Shown here piece by piece: positions 5,210 through 9,331 of a stretch of 9,331 nucleotides of DNA. This DNA is from Clostridia bacterium (lineage in GTDB: Bacteria > Bacillota > Clostridia > UBA1381). The DNA lies in assembly GCA_900751885.1 (NCBI GenBank), contig CAADTH010000051.1, forward strand, positions 1 through 9,331, given 5' to 3'. The notes below the pieces were generated by a model, which saw only the letters and a list, made by a program, of their open reading frames with translations, was not told where the DNA came from and searched no databases. How positions within the stretch are numbered: the first letter of the stretch is position 1; the number at the start of each line of letters is the position of its first letter. The position numbers and the translations under genes were made by a program.

Positions 5210-6075
5210 CGCTCGACTACTTCTATGGACAGGCCGGAAAACTTTTTTCGTTCTATCGCATCCCCAAAGCACTGTTTCAGGAGCAGCGGTTTCAAAATCT
5301 GTCAACCGATGCCAAAACACTCTACGGCATCCTGCTTGACCGCATGAGCCTTTCTGTTAAAAATGAATGGTTCGACAAGCAAGGCCGGGTGTTCATCATT
5401 TTCACGATCGAGGATGTCAAGAGGGCTTTGTGTTGCGCAGACAACAAAGCGACCAAGCTACTCCGGGAACTTGAAAATTTTGGTTTAATTGAACGAAAAC
5501 GCCGTGGACTGGGCAAACCGAGTTTGGTGTATGTGAAAAACTTTTCGTCAGACCTTTCAAATGAGCGTGTCCAGAATCGTGAAAATCACGAATCTGGAAG
5601 TCCTAAAAACGCTTGTCAAGACCCGCCCAAATCACGATGTAATAAGAATAAAAAGAGTAAGACAGAGCGGAATAATACGAATCCTATCCTTTCCGATGAA
5701 TTGGAGAAAATGAAGAATCGTAAACTGCTCGAAGAATATTTTTCACGTTCTTTGGAGATAGAACTTCTTCTCCGGCTTTACCCGGATGATGAAGATACCA
5801 TCTATCAGATCGTAGATTTGCTGGTGGACACCTGTGACAGCAAGCGTAAACTCATAAGAATCGCTGGCGATGATAAGCCCGCCGAAGTTGTGCTTAGTCG
5901 GCTAAAAAAGTTGAATGCAGACCACATCCGCTTCGTACTGGACTGTCTGGCAGCGAACACTTCCCCGATACGGAATATGAAGCAGTACCTTCTGGCCGCA
6001 CTATTCAATGCTCCAACCACAATACAGCTCTATTATCAAAACAAAGTCAACCATGATTTAGCAGCTCGGAGGTGA
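5206..6075 (+). CDS. repA: replication initiator RepA (RepA_N family)
   Basis: This 289-residue protein has the RepA_N signature at its start: YFYGQAGKLFSFYRIPKALF (6-25) and then AKTLYGILLDRMSLS (about 36-50). A winged-helix DNA-binding domain follows (about 65-105, containing KATKLLRELENFGLIERKRR). A hydrophilic, lysine- and asparagine-rich linker (about 115-165) leads to a helical C-terminal domain (about 170-285) of the DUF6017 type found in ICE initiators. RepA binds the origin and loads the replisome for plasmid-like replication of the excised circle. It is the first gene of a coupled repA-parA-parB unit; its TGA (6073-6075) overlaps the parA start. The linker DNA contains a palindrome and repeats (5571-5637) that may be the origin. 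Confidence 0.87.
   Translation: MTLDYFYGQAGKLFSFYRIPKALFQEQRFQNLSTDAKTLYGILLDRMSLSVKNEWFDKQGRVFIIFTIEDVKRALCCADNKATKLLRELENFGLIERKRRGLGKPSLVYVKNFSSDLSNERVQNRENHESGSPKNACQDPPKSRCNKNKKSKTERNNTNPILSDELEKMKNRKLLEEYFSRSLEIELLLRLYPDDEDTIYQIVDLLVDTCDSKRKLIRIAGDDKPAEVVLSRLKKLNADHIRFVLDCLAANTSPIRNMKQYLLAALFNAPTTIQLYYQNKVNHDLAARR
5571..5637. other. palindrome and repeats inside repA; candidate origin
   Basis: CCAGAATCGTGA (5571-5582) and TCACGAATCTGG (5586-5597) pair at 11 of 12 positions around AAA. The core TCACGA recurs at 5632-5637, where the 9-mer AAATCACGA repeats that at 5583-5591. Plasmids of the RepA_N family carry their origin as repeats in the central part of the repA coding sequence, and this is that part. 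Origin function is inferred. Confidence 0.5.
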
Positions 6076-6908
6076 TGAAAATTTCCAAAAAGGCAACAAC
6101 GATAGCCGTTATCAACCAGAAAGGCGGCACGGGCAAAACCACCACCTGTGAAAATTTGGGCGTAGGGCTTGCAATGGAGGGCAAGAAAGTTCTGCTTGTG
6201 GACGCTGACCCACAGGGTTCGCTTACTGTCAGTATGGGCTGGCAAGACCCGGATGCACTGCCCACTACACTCTCCACTCTTATGCAGAAAGCCATGAACG
6301 ACCAGTGTATTCCACCCGGCGAAGGGATTCTGCACCATGCGGAGGGCGTTGACCTTATCCCGGCCAACATCGAACTGGCCGGACTGGAAGTGGCTCTGGT
6401 GAATACCATGAGCCGGGAGAAAGTGATGAAACAGGTGTTGGAAAGCGCAAAACGCGAGTACGACTATATTCTGATTGACTGCACTCCCTCTCTCGGTATG
6501 CTGACGGTCAATGCGCTGGCAGCGGCAGATTCCGCACTGATTCCGGTGCAAGCACAATATCTTTCGGCAAAAGGGCTGGAGCAGTTGCTTCAAACCGTGC
6601 AGAAAGTAAGGCGGCAGATAAACCCGAAACTGAAAATTGAGGGCATCCTGCTCACCATGACGGACAGCCGCACCATCTATGGGCAGCAAATCAGCAATCT
6701 GATTCGGCAAGCCTACGGAAAGCATTTGAAAGTGTTCGACCAGACAATTCCCCGTTCTGTCCGCGTTGCCGAAACCAGCACGACCGGAAAAAGCATTTTC
6801 CAGTATGACCCGAAAGGCAAAGTGGCAGAAGCCTATCATTCCATCGCAAAGGGGGTGTTGGCCGATGCCGAAAAACGGCTTAAACGTCAGTTTGAACAGC
6901 TACGATGA
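6075..6908 (+). CDS. parA: ParA-family partition ATPase
   Basis: This 277-residue protein is a ParA/Soj-type ATPase of usual length. It carries the deviant Walker A KGGTGKTT (16-23, with signature Lys16 and catalytic Lys21), the switch region VDADPQGSL (about 43-51) and Walker B ILIDCTPSLG. With ParB it positions the replicating circle so both daughter cells inherit it. ATG at 6075 overlaps the repA stop (TGATG); GTG at 6072 is an alternative. GGAGG (6068-6072) is very close to the start, so termination-reinitiation from repA probably matters. The last 44 nt overlap the start of parB. Confidence 0.93.
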   Translation: MKISKKATTIAVINQKGGTGKTTTCENLGVGLAMEGKKVLLVDADPQGSLTVSMGWQDPDALPTTLSTLMQKAMNDQCIPPGEGILHHAEGVDLIPANIELAGLEVALVNTMSREKVMKQVLESAKREYDYILIDCTPSLGMLTVNALAAADSALIPVQAQYLSAKGLEQLLQTVQKVRRQINPKLKIEGILLTMTDSRTIYGQQISNLIRQAYGKHLKVFDQTIPRSVRVAETSTTGKSIFQYDPKGKVAEAYHSIAKGVLADAEKRLKRQFEQLR

Positions 6909-7899
6909 TATTTTTTCCACCGAAGAAACGCGGCAGGAAGAACAGCGCGAACAGGTACAGCAAATTCCCATTGATGAGTTGTATCCGTTCAAAGACCATC
7001 CCTTTAAGGTGCTTGATGATGAAGCTATGCAGCGCACAGTAGAAAGCATAAAGCAGTTGGGTGTCACAAATCCGCTGATTGCTCGTCCGCGCCCGGATGG
7101 TGGCTACGAAATCATTTCCGGCCATCGCCGCCAACACGCTGCACAGCTTGCTAGACTGAAAACCCTGCCGGTTATCGTCCGTGATATGTCGGACGATGCC
7201 GCTGTTCTGCTCATGGTTGATTCCAATCTTCAGCGCGAACAGATTTTGCCGAGTGAGCGGGCATTTGCCTATAAGATGAAACTGGATGCACTGAAAAGGC
7301 AAGGTGCTAGGTCAGATTTAACTTCATCCCAAGTTGGGATGAAGTTGCAAGCTCTTGATATTGTTGGACAAGAAGCTGGTGATAGCCGCAACCAAGTACA
7401 CCGTTTTATCCGCTTAACCAATCTTATCCCGGAACTGCTGGACATGGTAGACGAAAAGAAAATCTCATTTAACCCTGCGGTGGAACTCTCTTATCTTGAT
7501 GAAAGCCAGCAGCGAGATTTTCTTGAAGCTATGGCTGACACGCAAAACGCCCCATCGCTTTCACAGGCGCAACGGCTCAAAAAGCTGGCGCAGGAAGGTC
7601 ATTTCTCGTATGACGTTGCCTTTGCCGTGATGGGTGAACCGAAAAAGGACGAATTGGACAAAGTTGTTATCAAAAACGATACCCTGCGGAAATATTTTCC
7701 CGAAAGCTCTACTCCGAGAGAGATGGAAGAAAAAATCATTGGGCTTTTGGAAGAAAGTAAAACCGAAAAAGTTGTATTCAGGAGCGATTCTATCAAAAAA
7801 TATTTTCCGAGCAACTATTCGTCAGAACAAATCGAAAATTCAATTCTCAAGATGCTCGACCAGCGCATGAAAAAGCGCAAGCATGAAGCTGAACGCTGA
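6865..7899 (+). CDS. parB: ParB-family partition protein with duplicated C-terminal module
   Basis: This 344-residue protein has a ParB N domain (about 32-125) with the CTP-binding/arginine box SGHRRQHAA (85-93) and NLQREQILPSERA (121-133). A helix-turn-helix DNA-binding domain follows (about 135-215). After it comes an acidic linker and two copies of a short module, IKNDTLRKYFPE (269-280) and FRSDSIKKYFPS (305-316), each followed by a helix (MEEKIIGLLEE and IENSILKMLDQ). ATG at 6865 is chosen because GGGGG (6851-6855) lies 9 nt upstream and because the frame before it only repeats parA in another phase. It is the third gene of the repA-parA-parB unit and is followed by a terminator. Its partner is the ParA just upstream. 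Confidence 0.92.
   Translation: MPKNGLNVSLNSYDDIFSTEETRQEEQREQVQQIPIDELYPFKDHPFKVLDDEAMQRTVESIKQLGVTNPLIARPRPDGGYEIISGHRRQHAAQLARLKTLPVIVRDMSDDAAVLLMVDSNLQREQILPSERAFAYKMKLDALKRQGARSDLTSSQVGMKLQALDIVGQEAGDSRNQVHRFIRLTNLIPELLDMVDEKKISFNPAVELSYLDESQQRDFLEAMADTQNAPSLSQAQRLKKLAQEGHFSYDVAFAVMGEPKKDELDKVVIKNDTLRKYFPESSTPREMEEKIIGLLEESKTEKVVFRSDSIKKYFPSNYSSEQIENSILKMLDQRMKKRKHEAER
7320..7346. repeat. perfect 13-bp palindrome within parB
   Basis: AACTTCATCCCAA (7320-7332) and TTGGGATGAAGTT (7334-7346) are perfect inverted arms around a single G. It lies in the codons for LTSSQVGMKL at the DNA-binding domain. A perfect repeat of this length with a 1-nt centre is typical of a dimeric protein site such as a parS centromere, but codon constraint makes the function uncertain. 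Confidence 0.6.
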
Positions 7900-7915
7900 C
7901 GATCAGATAAAACGC

Positions 7916-7937
7916 AAGACCCACTTTGGGTCTTTTT
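7916..7937 (+). terminator. rho-independent terminator after parB
   Basis: AAGACCCA (7916-7923) and TGGGTCTT (7927-7934) pair around CTT, with a T-tract to 7937 and more T after a single C. It ends the repA-parA-parB unit 17 nt after the parB stop. Confidence 0.85.
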
Positions 7938-7964
7938 CTTTTGCAAACATGGAGGAAAAAGCCT

Positions 7965-8390
7965 ATGAACAACACCGCTACTCGTATGATTCGTTCCGAG
8001 GAGATCACCATTGATATGCGCATCTGCACCATTCTGGCAGGTGGCAAGAAGCCCGGTGAAGTCTACTTTGCCGCCATTGCGCCGGATATGGAACTGACGG
8101 TTATTACTCTGGATGAAGCCCCTGACATTCTGCCCTGCTTCGATGAAAGCGATGCCAGCATCCATCTTCCCGACACTTCGCTGCTGCTCTGCTACAATCC
8201 GGCACAGGTTCTGAAGATGGCGGGCAAGCGTTACCTGACTGGCCCGGTCATTCTGGTACGCACCAACATGGACGGGAACTTCATTTCGCTTACCATTGAT
8301 GACGTGTACCGTTTCCAGAAGTTTCTGGCGAGCCACAGCGTTACACTCATGGCAGACGATCAGAAGCTGCCCTGCATTTGCATCGTCTGA
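7965..8390 (+). CDS. hypothetical protein of the conjugation module
   Basis: This 141-residue protein is one I do not recognise. GGAGG (7951-7955) is 9 nt before ATG at 7965; an in-frame ATG at 7926 lies in the terminator and has no such site. The sequence is acidic and mixed alpha/beta, with hydrophobic strands (EVYFAAIAP, ELTVITL, GPVILVR) and ends in CICIV. It has no signal peptide or membrane segment, so it is probably a cytoplasmic single-domain protein. It opens the transfer gene cluster: a small membrane protein, PcfB and the coupling protein follow with almost no gaps. A regulatory or accessory role in transfer is possible from position only. Confidence 0.75.
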   Translation: MNNTATRMIRSEEITIDMRICTILAGGKKPGEVYFAAIAPDMELTVITLDEAPDILPCFDESDASIHLPDTSLLLCYNPAQVLKMAGKRYLTGPVILVRTNMDGNFISLTIDDVYRFQKFLASHSVTLMADDQKLPCICIV

Positions 8391-8398
8391 GGTGTGTT

Positions 8399-8584
8399 AT
8401 GCTGAATTTTTTCATCGGTTTCGCATTTTTTGAGTTCGGCGCACTCTGCGGCTTCTTCGTGGCTGCGCTGATGCAGGCGGCAAGGGATGGTGGTGAAATT
8501 GCAGGAAGAAATCGAACAAAAGACATTCAACATTATGATCTCCACCACGAAGCTGTCTGCCCGGACTGTCCTGCGGGCAGTTAA
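8399..8584 (+). CDS. small membrane protein, DUF3789-like
   Basis: GAGGTG (8389-8394) precedes an ATG that opens a 61-residue frame. One transmembrane helix (about residues 3-25, MLNFFIGFAFFEFGALCGFF then VAALMQAARDGGE) with small and aromatic residues resembles the short DUF3789 membrane proteins found just before PcfB in related elements. Those are only about 35-40 residues long. Here the frame continues through histidine/cysteine-rich sequence and overlaps pcfB by 98 nt, so the C-terminal half may be an extension read across the next gene, perhaps after loss of the original stop. Expression and start are likely; the true end is doubtful. Confidence 0.55.
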   Translation: MLNFFIGFAFFEFGALCGFFVAALMQAARDGGEIAGRNRTKDIQHYDLHHEAVCPDCPAGS

Positions 8585-8957
8585 AGCGGCGTTTCGGCTG
8601 TACCAGTCCAAGGCATCCCAAGGTAAGCAGAGCGTCCGCACTCTTCTGCGGCAGAACCGGGGCGTGTCCAGCGTGGAGATCAGCAAGACCGGCATCCGTG
8701 GTCTGGAACGCTATACCAAAAAGTACGGCATCGACTACGCCATCCGCAAGGACACCTCCGAGGTGCCGCCCCGGTATCTGGTCTTTTTCAAAGCCCCGGA
8801 CGCAGAAGCCTTCAACTCGGCGTTCAAAGAGTATTCGGCATCCCTGCTGAACAAGGACAAACGCCCCTCGGTATTGGCAAAACTGCATGAACTGGTGCAG
8901 GCTGCGGCAGAACTCCCCGGCAAAGTCCGGCACAAGGAACAGGAGCGAGGACTGTGA
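8487..8957 (+). CDS. PcfB-family conjugation protein (DUF3801)
   Basis: This protein of about 156 residues contains LQEEIEQKTFNIMISTTKLS near the start, then a basic helical stretch, IRGLERYTKKYGIDYAIRKD, and PPRYLVFFKAPDAEAFNSAF. These match the PcfB family of Gram-positive transfer regions, which normally sits immediately upstream of the VirD4/TraG-type coupling protein, as here. In pCF10, PcfB-type factors are thought to work with the coupling protein and relaxase at the transfer channel. The start is uncertain: ATG 8487, GTG 8493 (AAGGG 6 nt upstream) and TTG 8499 are possible, and GTG 8493 has the best spacing. The TGA overlaps the GTG start of the next gene. Confidence 0.85.
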   Translation: MVVKLQEEIEQKTFNIMISTTKLSARTVLRAVKAAFRLYQSKASQGKQSVRTLLRQNRGVSSVEISKTGIRGLERYTKKYGIDYAIRKDTSEVPPRYLVFFKAPDAEAFNSAFKEYSASLLNKDKRPSVLAKLHELVQAAAELPGKVRHKEQERGL

Positions 8958-9331
8958 CCACGAAAAAGCTGACAAAGCTGCTGGCGCTGTGTCTGCCCTA
9001 TATCCTGCTGGGTCTGGTAGCAACGAATTTCGGAGAAGCGTGGCGGCTTTCCGAGGGCAAGGAACTGGGTGATAAGATCATGTCCATGATGGGCACAATC
9101 TCGGTGGCATTTGCAAACCCTCTGCCCAGCCTGCATCCGCTTGATTTGCTGGTGGGCTTGTGCTGCGGTGCAGGGTTACGGCTGGCGGTTTATTTGCGTG
9201 GAAAAAACGCCAAGAAGTACCGCCACGGCATGGAGTACGGCTCTGCCCGGTGGGGCACCGCCAAGGATATTGAGCCGTTCATGGCTCCCAAATTTGCCGA
9301 CAACATTATCCTGACCAAAACGGAACGGCTG
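8954..9331 (+). CDS. VirD4/TraG-type coupling protein (N-terminal part)
   Basis: The first 126 codons of a coupling protein run off the window. GTG at 8954 overlaps the pcfB stop (GTGA), with AGGAG (8941-8945) 8 nt upstream. The N-terminus has a basic start (TTKKLTKL), a transmembrane helix (about 9-27), a short outer loop, and a second helix (about 66-84, PLDLLVGLCCGAGLRLAVYL). Then RGKNAKKYRHGMEYGSARWG and TAKDIEPFM follow, a hallmark of TraG-family proteins of Tn1549-type elements. The family is a hexameric membrane ATPase that feeds the relaxase-DNA complex to the secretion channel. Walker motifs would lie beyond the window. Confidence 0.9.
   Translation, partial: MTTKKLTKLLALCLPYILLGLVATNFGEAWRLSEGKELGDKIMSMMGTISVAFANPLPSLHPLDLLVGLCCGAGLRLAVYLRGKNAKKYRHGMEYGSARWGTAKDIEPFMAPKFADNIILTKTERL

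Noticed and set aside
6036..6839. Long open frame on the - strand opposite parA
   Set aside because: It mirrors parA codon structure, has no ribosome site or known motif, and parA is unmistakable by its Walker motifs.
1..9331. CRISPR array, insertion sequence or rRNA
   Set aside because: No regularly spaced repeats, transposase-like frame or rRNA sequence was seen on either strand.

Overview
The window looks like part of an integrative and conjugative element (ICE, Tn1549/CTn-like) from a Gram-positive gut Clostridia (Bacillota) host. The evidence is a RepA_N-type replication initiator, ParA/ParB partition genes, a PcfB-family protein and a VirD4/TraG coupling protein in the order typical of these elements, with strong AGGAGG ribosome binding sites and rho-independent terminators throughout. 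No genus can be fixed from the sequence alone.

Left part (1-1469, + strand, moderate GC): the C-terminal tail of an unidentified protein, an orphan ParB/sulfiredoxin-fold protein, and a small hypothetical gene starting with TTG whose 3' part runs through two hairpins, the second terminator-like.

Middle (1473-4318, - strand, clearly AT-richer): a complete three-gene CBASS anti-phage operon. A CD-NTase (cyclic oligonucleotide synthase, catalytic residues intact) is followed by an E2-like protein carrying a C-terminal SEC-C zinc motif and by an S-4TM four-helix membrane effector. All three genes overlap by 4 nt (ATGA), and no E1 or JAB gene is present, so this is a type II-short layout. The leader holds a near-consensus sigma-A promoter (TTGACA-17-TATATT) followed at once by a CIRCE operator (TAGCACTC-N9-GAGTGCTA), the binding site of the heat-shock repressor HrcA. 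This is the most striking signal in the window: the defence operon appears wired to the chaperone-stress response. Since HrcA activity depends on GroEL in characterised Firmicutes, phage proteins that occupy GroEL could in principle switch the operon on.

Junction (4415-5143): a perfect 19-bp terminator, a small gene resembling DUF6061, a second terminator, and a 46-nt 3' fragment of a tRNA-Pro(GGG) gene that begins in the anticodon loop and ends with CCA. This is what an attachment site (attR or attP) of a tRNA-integrating tyrosine recombinase looks like. Paired short repeats next to it may be recombinase arm sites or replication iterons. The CBASS operon and the conjugation module therefore lie on opposite sides of a likely recombination site.

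Right part (5144-9331, + strand): a 15-codon leader peptide overlapping repA, then repA-parA-parB, a terminator, a hypothetical protein, a small membrane protein, PcfB and the first 126 codons of the coupling protein. Many of these genes overlap. repA contains an internal palindrome where RepA_N plasmids carry their origin, and parB contains a perfect 13-bp palindrome and a duplicated C-terminal module.
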